From: Flavobacterium taihuense
GTDB lineage: Bacteria; Bacteroidota; Bacteroidia; Flavobacteriales; Flavobacteriaceae
DNA length: 64,000 bases
Assembly: GCF_019351435.1 (NCBI RefSeq)
Contig: NZ_JAHWYN010000001.1
Coordinates: 251,785-315,784, forward strand
Direction: 5' to 3'
Below, piece after piece: positions 17,264 through 26,080 of this stretch. The position numbers were made by a program, and so were the translations under genes. Every line of letters starts with the position of its first letter. Position 1 is the stretch's first letter. The notes under the pieces are model-generated. The model was not told the DNA's origin, searched no databases, and saw nothing but the letters and a program-made list of their open reading frames with translations.

Positions 17264-18192
17264 CAATAAATGATACCACAGCATCAATTTTGGAAGAGAT
17301 TGACCAGAAATTCAAAGCTATAAATCAAAAAACGGAGACACACCTTGAAGGATTGCTTTGGTCAAAACCAATTACCTATTGGGATTATATCCAAACGGAT
17401 GCATTATTGAATTTACAGATTCAAAGAACAACACTTCCAGATGAAATGGTTTTTATTATGTATCATCAAGTCAACGAATTACTTTTTAAAATGATCCTTT
17501 GGGAAATGCATCAAATCTCTTATGCCGAAAAATTAACAACAGAATTTTTTACAGAGCGGTTAATGAGAGTAAGTCGTTATTTTGATATGCTGACCACCTC
17601 TTTTGATATTATGGGAGATGGTATGGAGGTGGAGCAATATATGAAATTTAGAAATACACTAACTCCTGCAAGTGGTTTCCAAAGTGCACAATACAGAATG
17701 ATAGAAATCGCCTCGACTGATTTGATTAACCTTATTGATTACCGTTTTCGTGCCACAATTGACAGGAACACGCCGTATGAGCATGCGTTGGATCACATGT
17801 ATTGGCAAGCTGCAGGAAAAGACCATCAAACAGGCGAGAAATCCTATTTGTTGTTGGAATTTGAGCGCAAATACAAAGCCGCATTTATCACTCAAATGAA
17901 AGAATACAATACTATTAATCTTTGGCAAAAATTCAAGCAGCTGCCAGATGTGGATAAAGAAAATCCTGAATTAGTGAAAGCCATGCGTCATTATGATCAC
18001 ACGGTAAATATTACTTGGGTGATGGGGCACCTTAATGCGGCCAGAAAATATATTGATAACGGAAAAGGGGATGGTGAGGCCACTGGAGGAAGTGATTGGA
18101 AAAAATACATGCACCCAAAATATCAAAGAAGGATTTTCTTTCCAGAATTGTGGAATGAAGAGGAACTGACTAATTGGGGAGTAGAAAAATAA
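17260..18192 (+). CDS. Tryptophan 2,3-dioxygenase
   Basis: A heme enzyme that opens the indole ring of L-tryptophan to N-formylkynurenine, the first step of the kynurenine pathway. The 310-residue protein has the family motifs: TYWDYIQTDALLNLQ, PDEMVFIMYHQVNELLFKMILWE (distal site), and HTVNITWVMGHLNAARKY, where the histidine after VNITWVMG fits the proximal heme ligand. In the classical enzymes the second motif begins HDE; here it reads PDE, a difference I think is shared by Bacteroidota homologues. It overlaps DUF3108 by 4 bases and the next gene by 19 bases. No other kynurenine gene is in the window. Confidence 0.88.
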   Translation: MTINDTTASILEEIDQKFKAINQKTETHLEGLLWSKPITYWDYIQTDALLNLQIQRTTLPDEMVFIMYHQVNELLFKMILWEMHQISYAEKLTTEFFTERLMRVSRYFDMLTTSFDIMGDGMEVEQYMKFRNTLTPASGFQSAQYRMIEIASTDLINLIDYRFRATIDRNTPYEHALDHMYWQAAGKDHQTGEKSYLLLEFERKYKAAFITQMKEYNTINLWQKFKQLPDVDKENPELVKAMRHYDHTVNITWVMGHLNAARKYIDNGKGDGEATGGSDWKKYMHPKYQRRIFFPELWNEEELTNWGVEK

Positions 18193-19427
18193 AAATAAAA
18201 AGAGATAATTTGAAGAACGTAATTGTAATTTTAATGGTGCTGGTTTCCTTAATCTCCTGCAATAGGAGTGAGGATATCATAGAAGATCAAGTGGTTCCAA
18301 AGTCCAAAAAGAGTGATTTCGGATTTAAATTTTCTGATTTTAATATTGTTCAAGATTCTGTAAAGTCAGGAGATACTTTTGGAAGTATTTTGCAAAATCA
18401 AAATATTGGAGACAAGCAAGTATATGATATTGTTGCGCAGGTAAAAGATACTTTCGATGTGCGTACCATTAGATTAAACAAACATTACACGCTACTTCGT
18501 TCTAAGAATAAAACCAATTCATTGAATGTTTTTATATATCAACCTGATGCATTGCATTATTATGTAGTTGATTTGCGTGATTCGATAGCAAAAGCCTATA
18601 AAAAAACAAAGCCTTTAACATTAAAACGACGAACTATTGGCGGAGTCTTAAAAGGATCTTTATCTGAAACACTTGAGGCCGCAAATGTAGAAGGCGGCTT
18701 AGCAACGAGAATTTCAAAGATTTTTGCTTGGTCTATCGATTTTTTTAAAGTCAAAAAAGGGGATCGTTTTGGATTGACTTTTACCGAAAGATACATCAAC
18801 GATTCTATATATGATGGTGTAGACAGTCTTGAAGCAGCTTTTTTTGAATACAAAGGGAAAATTATTTATGCTTTTCCATTTGAACAAAATCCAGGTTCAG
18901 GTAAAATGGATTATTATGATGAGGATGGGAAAACACTGAAGAATTTTTTCCTTAAAACACCAATAAAGTTTAGCCGTATTACCTCTCATTTTACTTCAAA
19001 TCGTTTTCATCCCGTGCAACAAATATGGAAAGCGCACAAAGGAACCGATTATGCAGCGCCATATGGAACGCCAATTTCTACAACAGCTGCTGGGATCGTG
19101 GAGCAAACGGGTTATACTGCTGGGAATGGTAACTTTGTAAAAGTGAAGCACAACAAGGTGTATTCTACTCAATATTTGCACATGTCTCGAATACTCGTAA
19201 GGCGTGGGCAACATGTTAATCAAGGACAAACTATTGGATTGGTTGGGAGTACAGGATTGGCAACTGGACCACATGTATGCTATCGTTTTTGGAAAAATGG
19301 AGTTCAAGTCGATGCATTACGTTTGAAATTACCAAATGGAGAACCGATGAATCCAAAAAACAAAGAACGTTTCTTAAAGAAAATCGAGCCATTGAAATTT
19401 GAATTGGATAGTGTTTCCAATTTATAG
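18174..19427 (+). CDS. M23 family metallopeptidase lipoprotein with HxC variant active site
   Basis: A 417-residue putative peptidoglycan endopeptidase. A lipoprotein signal with lipobox LISC is near residue 29. The ATG at 18174 overlaps TDO; a TTG at 18210-18212 would give a shorter, more normal signal peptide and may be the true start. A LysM-like/OapA-like N-terminal region (SGDTFGSILQNQNIG) precedes the LytM domain: WKAHKGTDYAAPYGTPI carries the HxxxD pair, YLHMS the third histidine. The final HxH motif reads GPHVCYRF, so its second histidine, a zinc ligand in LytM, is cysteine. Cysteine can also bind zinc, so activity is not excluded. Confidence 0.88.
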   Translation: MGSRKIKIKRDNLKNVIVILMVLVSLISCNRSEDIIEDQVVPKSKKSDFGFKFSDFNIVQDSVKSGDTFGSILQNQNIGDKQVYDIVAQVKDTFDVRTIRLNKHYTLLRSKNKTNSLNVFIYQPDALHYYVVDLRDSIAKAYKKTKPLTLKRRTIGGVLKGSLSETLEAANVEGGLATRISKIFAWSIDFFKVKKGDRFGLTFTERYINDSIYDGVDSLEAAFFEYKGKIIYAFPFEQNPGSGKMDYYDEDGKTLKNFFLKTPIKFSRITSHFTSNRFHPVQQIWKAHKGTDYAAPYGTPISTTAAGIVEQTGYTAGNGNFVKVKHNKVYSTQYLHMSRILVRRGQHVNQGQTIGLVGSTGLATGPHVCYRFWKNGVQVDALRLKLPNGEPMNPKNKERFLKKIEPLKFELDSVSNL

Positions 19428-19532
19428 AAAACACAATTTTTAATCTTATTTAAACCAAGTTAATTTATTCTTTTAATTTGAATTTAATTGTTATATAATG
19501 TGCTGATTTTAGTCCAATCAAACTTATTTCAG

Positions 19533-19540
19533 TAAATTTG
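19533..19540 (+). promoter_or_regulatory. Predicted pgi -7 promoter element
   Basis: TAAATTTG followed by CAC, 26 bases before the pgi ATG. No clear TTG was found at the expected distance upstream. Confidence 0.45.
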
Positions 19541-19566
19541 CACAATTATAAAAAACTAGAATTAAA

Positions 19567-21210
19567 ATGGCTTTAAATACAATAAACCCAACTGAAACTT
19601 CTGCTTGGAAAAAACTACAGGCACACTATAATGAAATACAAAAGGCTTCAATGACAGAAATGTTCAAGGCCGATACTTCAAGAACCGAAAAATTCCATTT
19701 GAAATGGAATGATTTTTTGGTTGATTATTCCAAAAACAGAATTAATCAAGATACAATTGATTTGTTACTTGAGTTAGCAAACGAAACTGGTTTGAAAAAT
19801 GCTATTTCCGATTATTTTGGAGGGGGCATTATTAATCAAACAGAAAATAGAGCTGTTTTGCATACTGCTTTGCGTGCCAAAGAATCTGCCGTGATTAACG
19901 TGGACGGAATCAATGTTATGCCTGAAGTGTATGCGGTAAAAAATAAAGTAAAATCATTCACAAACGAAATCACTTCTGGCAAAAGAACGGGATATACAGG
20001 AAAACCATTTACAGATATTGTTAATATAGGTATAGGTGGTTCTGATTTAGGACCTGTTATGGCGGTTGAAGCTTTACAATATTATAAAAATCATTTAAAC
20101 GTACATTTTGCTTCCAATGTTGATGGCGATCATGTACAGGAAATAGTTAAAAAGCTAAATCCTGAGACTACCTTATTTGTAATTGTTTCTAAAACATTTA
20201 CTACTCAAGAAACTTTAACGAATTCTGAAACCATTAAAACTTGGTTTTTAAAATCGGCGAGCCAAGAAGATGTAGCCAAACATTTTGTTGCAGTTTCAAC
20301 CAATATTCAAAAAGTAACTGAGTTTGGAATCAATCCTGACAATGTATTTCCAATGTGGGACTGGGTTGGAGGGCGTTTTTCGTTATGGAGCGCTGTGGGA
20401 CTTTCGATAAGCTTAGCGGTTGGTTTCGATAATTTCAATGATTTGTTAAGTGGTGCCAATGAAATGGACGAACACTTCAAAACAACTGACTTTGACAAAA
20501 ACATTCCTGTAACACTAGCCTTATTGAGTGTTTGGTACAATAATTTCTTTGGTGCCGAAAGCGAAGCGTTAATTCCTTATACACAATATTTGCAAAAACT
20601 AGCTCCTTATTTGCAACAAGGAACAATGGAAAGTAATGGTAAAAGTGTGGGACGTGATGGGAAACCGGTAAATTATGAAACGGGAACTATTATTTGGGGA
20701 GAACCAGGTACGAATGCGCAACACGCTTTTTTTCAGTTAATTCACCAAGGAACAAAATTGATACCTTCTGATTTTATTGGATTTGTAAAACCATTATACG
20801 GAGACGAAGATCACCACGATAAATTGATGTCAAACTTTTTTGCCCAAACAGAAGCTTTGATGAATGGAAAGTCAGGAGAACAAGTACAAGCTGAGTTTGA
20901 TAAACAAGGACTAAGTGCAGAGAAAGCAAGTGTTCTTTTACCGTTTAAAGTATTTGCTGGAAACAAACCAACTAATACTATTTTGATTCAAAAATTGACA
21001 CCAAAATCTTTAGGTTCATTGATTGCAATGTATGAGCATAAAATTTTTGTGCAAGGAATAATATGGAATATCTTTAGTTTTGATCAATGGGGAGTTGAAC
21101 TTGGAAAACAATTGGCCAATTCTATATTAGAGGAGATTCATAGTAAACAAGTTAAGAATCATGACAGTTCTACAGGATTTTTATTGAATCATTTTTTAGA
21201 AAGCAAGTAG
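19567..21210 (+). CDS. pgi: Glucose-6-phosphate isomerase
   Basis: Interconverts glucose 6-phosphate and fructose 6-phosphate in glycolysis and gluconeogenesis. The 547-residue protein has [18 protein letters not shown] near residue 155, the sugar-phosphate site [18 protein letters not shown], the catalytic Glu region [13 protein letters not shown], and the signature [19 protein letters not shown] with the ring-opening histidine. The C-terminal lysine motif [12 protein letters not shown] follows. It is a single-gene unit with its own promoter and terminator. Confidence 0.97.
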   Translation: MALNTINPTETSAWKKLQAHYNEIQKASMTEMFKADTSRTEKFHLKWNDFLVDYSKNRINQDTIDLLLELANETGLKNAISDYFGGGIINQTENRAVLHTALRAKESAVINVDGINVMPEVYAVKNKVKSFTNEITSGKRTGYTGKPFTDIVNIGIGGSDLGPVMAVEALQYYKNHLNVHFASNVDGDHVQEIVKKLNPETTLFVIVSKTFTTQETLTNSETIKTWFLKSASQEDVAKHFVAVSTNIQKVTEFGINPDNVFPMWDWVGGRFSLWSAVGLSISLAVGFDNFNDLLSGANEMDEHFKTTDFDKNIPVTLALLSVWYNNFFGAESEALIPYTQYLQKLAPYLQQGTMESNGKSVGRDGKPVNYETGTIIWGEPGTNAQHAFFQLIHQGTKLIPSDFIGFVKPLYGDEDHHDKLMSNFFAQTEALMNGKSGEQVQAEFDKQGLSAEKASVLLPFKVFAGNKPTNTILIQKLTPKSLGSLIAMYEHKIFVQGIIWNIFSFDQWGVELGKQLANSILEEIHSKQVKNHDSSTGFLLNHFLESK

Positions 21211-21227
21211 ATTGCGTCTGTGATAAT

Positions 21228-21263
21228 AAAAGGCTCTGATTTTTTATAATCAGAGCCTTTTTT
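21228..21263 (+). terminator. pgi terminator
   Basis: AAAGGCTCTGAT and ATCAGAGCCTTT form a perfect stem with a T/A-rich loop and a following T run, 17 bases after the pgi stop. Confidence 0.88.
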
Positions 21264-21474
21264 GTTGGATAATAATTAAAATTTGTATGTTCTGATGAAA
21301 AAACAAATAGCCATATACATGAAAACAGGTATTAAATTCTTATTTTTTTAAATTAAAAAAAGGTAAATTGTTAAAACATTAACAATAAAATTTCAATATG
21401 CTTTTTTTGTGTTTAGAAGTTATTAAAACTGCAATTTATTAAAGCTTTCTTAACATTAATTCGTTCAAATGTTA

Positions 21475-21482
21475 TAATTTTG
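21475..21482 (+). promoter_or_regulatory. -7 element upstream of the TonB receptor gene
   Basis: TAATTTTG followed by CC, 24 bases before the preferred ATG at 21507. Because the TTG that could serve as an upstream start codon is part of this element, it argues for the internal ATG. An upstream palindrome TTGTTAA...TTAACAA (21368-21385) could be an operator, but nothing else supports it. Confidence 0.5.
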
Positions 21483-21506
21483 CCAAAAATATTTAAACTA
21501 ACAAGA

Positions 21507-24311
21507 ATGAAGACAATGAAAAATTGGTTACTCTCTGGATTGCTATTTTTAGTGGTTACAACCGTATTTTCACAAGGAAAAATTACTGGAACTATTACAG
21601 ATGGTCAAAATCCTTTACCTGGAGCAAATGTTGCTATTAAAGGTACATCAGCAAGTGCTTCAACAGGTTTTGATGGTAAATTTACTATCAGTTCTACTGT
21701 AAATGCCGGACAATTAATTATTTCTTACATTGGTTTCGAAAACCAAACAGTTAGTTTCACAACTTCAAACAATGGAACTACAGATTTAGGGACCATTGTT
21801 TTGGTGGCTGATTCTAATCAGTTGAGTGAAATAGTTGTTAAATCAACTGTTGTAGACGTTGCAAAAGACAGAAAAACTCCTGTTGCCGTTTCTACAATTA
21901 AAGCAACAGAAATTCAACAAAAATTGGGAACTCAAGAATTTCCTGAAGTTTTAAAGAACACACCTTCAGTTTATGCTGTAAAAGGTGGTGGTGGATTTGG
22001 AGATTCAAGAATAAGTATTCGTGGATTTAGCCAAAATAACATTGCGGTTATGATTAATGGTGTACCTGTTAATGATATGGAAAACAGTTCTGTATATTGG
22101 AGTAACTGGGCTGGATTATCTGATGTAACTTCTGCGATGCAAGTACAAAGAGGTTTAGGATCTTCAAAATTAGCTATTGCATCTGTTGGAGGAACAATAA
22201 ATATATTGACTAAAACTTCTGATCAAAAAGAAGGAGGTTCTATTGGATCTTCTTTTGGAAATGCAAACTATCTAAAAACACAAGCTTCTTATTCTACAGG
22301 TAAATTGGAGAATGGACTTTCAGCTTCTGTTTTATATAGTCACACAATGGGAGATGGGTATGTAGATGGAACTGATTTTGTAGGAGACAACTATTTTGTA
22401 GCTTTGGGTTATACTACAAAAGACAACAAACACGATTTTCAATTTACTTTTACAGGAGCGCCACAATGGCACAACCAAAGAAATTCAAGTATTACTATCG
22501 CTCAATATCAAAAATATGGAGTTGATGGAGAACCAAATATAAGATACAATTCTGATTGGGGATATTTGAATGGAGAAAAGTTTGCAATGACAAGAAACTA
22601 TTTTCACAAACCAGTTGGTTCTTTTAACTGGGATTACAAAATCAACGAAACTTCAAAATTGTCAACTGTTCTTTACGGTTCTTGGGGTCGTGGAGGTGGA
22701 GCTAGAGGTGCAGGTGGTGTAAGAGGATTTACTTATACAAATGATGCTTTTAGAACTGCTGATGGGTTAGTGGATTTTGGTAAAATTCAAGCCTACAACT
22801 CTGGTCAAACAGTTATGATTAATGGTGTGGCTAGAACAAGAACGGAAATTAACGGTAATTTTCAAAACAGTTCAGATACAGGTAGAAAAGGTAAAGGAAA
22901 TGCAACTGATCCATATGTTTATAATAGTACTTCGGGTATTTCTCAAATTTCATCTATCAACTCTCATGACTGGTATGGTGGTGTAATCAATTTCAATAAA
23001 AAATTCACAGAGAACATAACTTGGGATTTAGGGATTGACGCAAGAACTTATGTAGGTATTCACTATCAAAATTTAAATAATTTGCTAGGAGCTGATGAGT
23101 ATTATGATAATACTGATAAGAATAATCCAAAAAGAATCTTGACAAACACCTACACTGTGAGTCCTTCTGGGAACCCTTTCTCAAATGCTACAGCTGGAGA
23201 TAAAATCAATTTTTACAATGATGGAAATGTTAACTGGTATGGAGCTTTTACTCAATTAGAGTATTCTAAAGATAATTTGACTGCATTTATTCAAGGAGCC
23301 ATTTCTCAACAAGGTTTCGAAAGAGTAGATTATTTTAAATATTTAAGTTCAGATCCAATTTCTAATTCTGGTTACGAGAATATTCTTGGCGGTAACGTAA
23401 AAGGAGGAGTTAACTATAATATCAATGAGCAGCATAATGTTTTCGTTAATGCTGGATATTATTCGAAACAACCATTTTTTAATGCGGTATATCCTGGAAA
23501 TGCTAATATTGTAAATCCATATTTGACAAATGAAAAAATCATGAGTGTTGAAGGTGGTTACGGTTTCCGTTCTGGAATTTTCTCTGCCAATGTAAATGTT
23601 TATTATACTACTTGGGATGATAGAAATTTAAGAATAAATGATTCTAATACAGATACGAATAATGGTGGGTATTATGATTACACAGGACTTAGTGAAACAC
23701 ACATGGGAGCTGAATTTGAAGGAAACGCTAGAATTACTGATAAATTCAAAGTTAATGGAATGTTCTCTTATGGAAACTGGGAATATAGTGGTAATGCTAA
23801 TTCAACATTATACAATTCGGCTAACGTAGAATTGAGTAAGTCACTTTTATATATGGATAAAGTTAAAGTAGGTGATGCTGCTCAAATGACAGCTTCTTTG
23901 GGAGCTTCTTATGAAGTTTTGGAAAGGGTTACTGTGGATGCTAATTATAATTATAACAACCATTTATATGCAGCAATTTCGCCTGAAAAATTCACGGCAG
24001 CTGACAATAAAGGATCTTTGGAATTGCCATCTTACGGATTGGTTGACGCTGGATTCACTTACAAAATGCTTGTAGGGGCAAAAAAAGATAAATCAGTAAA
24101 TTTCAGATTGAATGTAAACAACGTATTTGATGAGATTTATATTGCTGAATCTAAATCTAACTTCTTTGCTGATGATAATATAGATTCAAAAAACCCATCA
24201 AAAGGGACATACGCTTCAAACAATATGCTTTATAATGGTGTTGCTAATGTCAATCAAGTTTTCTTCGGATTTGGAAGAACTTGGAACTTTAGTTTACGTT
24301 ACGATTTCTAA
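21507..24311 (+). CDS. TonB-dependent outer-membrane receptor with CarboxypepD_reg-like domain
   Basis: Energised uptake of an unknown ligand across the outer membrane. From the ATG at 21507 the protein has 934 residues: signal peptide MKTMKNWLLSGLLFLVVTTVFSQ, then a carboxypeptidase-regulatory-like domain (GKITGTITDGQNPLPGANV...TGFDGKFTISS), plug domain (VDVAKDRKTPVAVSTIKA, ISIRGFSQNNIAVMINGVPV, GGTINILTKTS) and a C-terminal beta-barrel ending in WNFSLRYDF. The frame extends nine codons upstream to a TTG, but that TTG belongs to the promoter. No SusD-like partner follows, so it is not a classical SusCD pair. The barrel is rich in Asn, Gly and Tyr. Ligand unknown. Confidence 0.92.
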   Translation: MKTMKNWLLSGLLFLVVTTVFSQGKITGTITDGQNPLPGANVAIKGTSASASTGFDGKFTISSTVNAGQLIISYIGFENQTVSFTTSNNGTTDLGTIVLVADSNQLSEIVVKSTVVDVAKDRKTPVAVSTIKATEIQQKLGTQEFPEVLKNTPSVYAVKGGGGFGDSRISIRGFSQNNIAVMINGVPVNDMENSSVYWSNWAGLSDVTSAMQVQRGLGSSKLAIASVGGTINILTKTSDQKEGGSIGSSFGNANYLKTQASYSTGKLENGLSASVLYSHTMGDGYVDGTDFVGDNYFVALGYTTKDNKHDFQFTFTGAPQWHNQRNSSITIAQYQKYGVDGEPNIRYNSDWGYLNGEKFAMTRNYFHKPVGSFNWDYKINETSKLSTVLYGSWGRGGGARGAGGVRGFTYTNDAFRTADGLVDFGKIQAYNSGQTVMINGVARTRTEINGNFQNSSDTGRKGKGNATDPYVYNSTSGISQISSINSHDWYGGVINFNKKFTENITWDLGIDARTYVGIHYQNLNNLLGADEYYDNTDKNNPKRILTNTYTVSPSGNPFSNATAGDKINFYNDGNVNWYGAFTQLEYSKDNLTAFIQGAISQQGFERVDYFKYLSSDPISNSGYENILGGNVKGGVNYNINEQHNVFVNAGYYSKQPFFNAVYPGNANIVNPYLTNEKIMSVEGGYGFRSGIFSANVNVYYTTWDDRNLRINDSNTDTNNGGYYDYTGLSETHMGAEFEGNARITDKFKVNGMFSYGNWEYSGNANSTLYNSANVELSKSLLYMDKVKVGDAAQMTASLGASYEVLERVTVDANYNYNNHLYAAISPEKFTAADNKGSLELPSYGLVDAGFTYKMLVGAKKDKSVNFRLNVNNVFDEIYIAESKSNFFADDNIDSKNPSKGTYASNNMLYNGVANVNQVFFGFGRTWNFSLRYDF

Positions 24312-24338
24312 AAAAAGAATCAAAATACAGTTCAGAAA

Positions 24339-24373
24339 CCCCCAATCGCTTTTTAGTGTATTGGGGTTTTTTT
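24339..24373 (+). terminator. Terminator of the TonB receptor gene
   Basis: CCCCAAT at 24340-24346 pairs with ATTGGGG at 24360-24366, followed by seven T. Confidence 0.8.
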
Positions 24374-24415
24374 ATGACTTTTTTGCTTATATTTGTTCAA
24401 ATTAAAATTTTATTT

Positions 24416-24838
24416 ATGTACACGATTTTACAAAAATTTCACTCAGGTTGGGCTTATATTGCATTGTTAGTTCTTATTGTCGCCGTTATTAATGCCATCA
24501 TAGGAATGTCTTCTAAAAAAGAATTTACTCCAAAAGACAGAAAAATTGCTTTGTTTGGATTAATTGGAATACACACTCAATTATTGATTGGTTTAATATT
24601 ATATTTTGTCTCTCCACTAGGATTGGCATCTTTTGGACAAATGTCTGATAAAGCTTTACGTTTGACTTCATTGGAACATCCTTTAATCAATTTAATTGCT
24701 ATTGCTTTAATTACGATTGGTTGGTCAAAACATAAAAAATTAGCAACAAGTGAATCAAAATTTAAAACCTTTTCTATATTTTACGGTTTAGGATTGGTCC
24801 TTATTTTAAGCAGAATTCCTTGGTCCTTGTGGTTCTAA
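24416..24838 (+). CDS. Small integral membrane protein, function unknown
   Basis: From the ATG at 24416 the product has 140 residues (MYTILQKFHSGWAYIALLVL). The frame is open 20 codons further upstream, but that part overlaps the preceding terminator and a likely promoter (TATATTTG at 24388-24395), so the internal start is chosen. Four hydrophobic segments are visible: residues ~12-30, 45-65, 88-104 and 118-138. A histidine near the start (HSGW), one in IGIHTQ and one in LEHPLIN could be heme ligands, and homologues are sometimes labelled cytochrome b-like, but this is unproven. It ends at its own terminator. Confidence 0.75.
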   Translation: MYTILQKFHSGWAYIALLVLIVAVINAIIGMSSKKEFTPKDRKIALFGLIGIHTQLLIGLILYFVSPLGLASFGQMSDKALRLTSLEHPLINLIAIALITIGWSKHKKLATSESKFKTFSIFYGLGLVLILSRIPWSLWF

Positions 24839-24847
24839 ACCCATTTT

Positions 24848-24873
24848 AAAAGTCCTGAAAAGGACTTTTTTTT
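24848..24873 (+). terminator. Rho-independent terminator
   Basis: AAAAGTCC and GGACTTTT form a stem with a short TGAAAA-type loop, followed by T residues, 10 bases after the stop of the membrane protein gene. Confidence 0.85.
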
Positions 24874-24919
24874 ACCCATAATTTTTTTGCGATTCAAAGT
24901 TTCACCTAATAAACTATAA

Positions 24920-25414
24920 ATGAAAAAAATAATCATACTTTTATTTTTACTAGCCAATGTTGGTTTGGTAAGTAGTCAAAGTTCCATTATAAACAGCAAA
25001 AAATTTTCCATAAATAAAGACACTGTAAAAAAAACAAATAAGGTTGTCGAAAAAGTAGTTGAACCAGTTGTAGTCGCCCCAGATACTGTAATTGTTGAAA
25101 CTGGAAAGTTTGTGTTTTTCAAAAAAAATGCCCATGCCTCATATTACCATGATAAATTTAATGGAAAAAAAACAGCAAGCGGAAAACGATTTGACAACAA
25201 AAAGTTAACCGCCGCGCATAGAAAATTCCCTTTCGGTACCAAGCTCAGAATTACAAACGAAGCCAATGGTAAATCGGTAGTTGTCGAAGTAATAGATCGA
25301 GGTCCTTTTGCAAGAGGAAGAGAAATTGATTTAAGTAAAAAAGCCTTTATGGATATTACATCCAACAAAAGTAGTGGCGCAGTGATTGTAAAAATAGAGG
25401 AATTACGAAAATAA
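24920..25414 (+). CDS. RlpA-family double-psi beta-barrel protein (septal ring lytic transglycosylase-like)
   Basis: A 164-residue exported protein. The signal peptide is MKKIIILLFLLANVGLVSSQ. A variable low-complexity region (VVEKVVEPVVVAPDTVIVE) leads to the RlpA-type double-psi beta-barrel domain: ASYYHDKFNGKKTASGKRFD, LTAAHRKFPFGTKLRIT, and VVVEVIDRGPFARGREIDLS with the catalytic-type aspartate. RlpA cleaves denuded glycan strands at division septa in Pseudomonas; in Bacteroidota the role is assumed from the domain. There is no SPOR domain. The stop is 2 bases from the convergent CYTH gene. Confidence 0.88.
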   Translation: MKKIIILLFLLANVGLVSSQSSIINSKKFSINKDTVKKTNKVVEKVVEPVVVAPDTVIVETGKFVFFKKNAHASYYHDKFNGKKTASGKRFDNKKLTAAHRKFPFGTKLRITNEANGKSVVVEVIDRGPFARGREIDLSKKAFMDITSNKSSGAVIVKIEELRK

Positions 25415-25416
25415 GA

Positions 25417-25884
25417 TTACCAATTTTTATAGGGATTCTTACTCAAATAAGCATTGTAATATCTTTGGTCATTCGTTACTTCAGCTCCTAACCAAATTGG
25501 TTTTTCGAAGGATTCTGTTTCGGACTGCAATTCTATTTCAGCCATTATTAAACCTTCATTTTCCCCATAAAACTCATCTATTTCTACTATATGATTACCC
25601 GTTTTGACTTCAAATCGGGTTTTGTCAATTACACCAGTTTCACACAAAAGCAATAATTTTTCAGCTTCGGCTACAGGAATTTCTTTTTCCCATTCAAAAC
25701 GGGACATGCCTGATTCGTTGGAGACTCCTTTGATGGTCAAATAACCTTTATTTCCTTTTATGCGTACTCTTACAGTTCTTTCGGGAACGGAACTCAAATA
25801 GCCTTGTTTTATTCTGTTTTGGGTAAAAGATTCTTGTTTGAATGCATCTGAAGTAACCAAAAATTTTCTTTCTATTTCTAGCAT
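25417..25884 (-). CDS. CYTH domain protein (triphosphate tunnel metalloenzyme)
   Basis: A 155-residue protein starting MLEIERKFLV, the ExExK motif that defines CYTH proteins (class IV adenylate cyclases, thiamine triphosphatases, inorganic triphosphatases). Further tunnel residues are visible in RTVRVRIKGNKGYLTIKG, RFEWEKEIP, KTRFEV and EIDEFYGENEGLIMAEIELQ. The single-domain bacterial form most often acts as an inorganic triphosphatase; activity here is inferred from the family. Its stop nearly abuts rlpA, and a family A repeat lies just upstream of its start. Confidence 0.88.
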   Translation of the reverse strand: MLEIERKFLVTSDAFKQESFTQNRIKQGYLSSVPERTVRVRIKGNKGYLTIKGVSNESGMSRFEWEKEIPVAEAEKLLLLCETGVIDKTRFEVKTGNHIVEIDEFYGENEGLIMAEIELQSETESFEKPIWLGAEVTNDQRYYNAYLSKNPYKNW

Positions 25885-25899
25885 TTGTATGTTTTTTTA

Positions 25900-26000
25900 G
25901 GAGCTTAATCCAGCTGTCCACTATATTCCCGATTAACAAAAACTACGGCAAAAAGGCCTTGTTTTTTTAAATCGGGAGATGTCGTTTCCATCTGGGCTAA
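25900..26000. repeat. Dispersed intergenic repeat, family A, copy 2 (divergent)
   Basis: It begins GGAGCTTAATCCAGCTGTCCACTATATTC and ends GATGTCGTTTCCATCTGGGCTAA, like the other copies. The interior is different and carries its own pairing arms, TCCCGATT with AATCGGGA plus AAGGCCTT. The ends are conserved and the core is replaced, as if only the frame and the ability to fold are kept. Confidence 0.65.
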
Positions 26001-26080
26001 TGCATGCATCAAAGATATTCATTTATTTTTTTAACAGTTCCTTCGTTCCATTTTTTTCAAAACGTTTCTAAATTTGTAAC

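Noticed and set aside
21480..21506. Longer TonB receptor starting at the TTG at 21480
   Set aside because: That TTG is adjacent to and part of the -7 promoter element; the ATG at 21507 gives a proper signal peptide.
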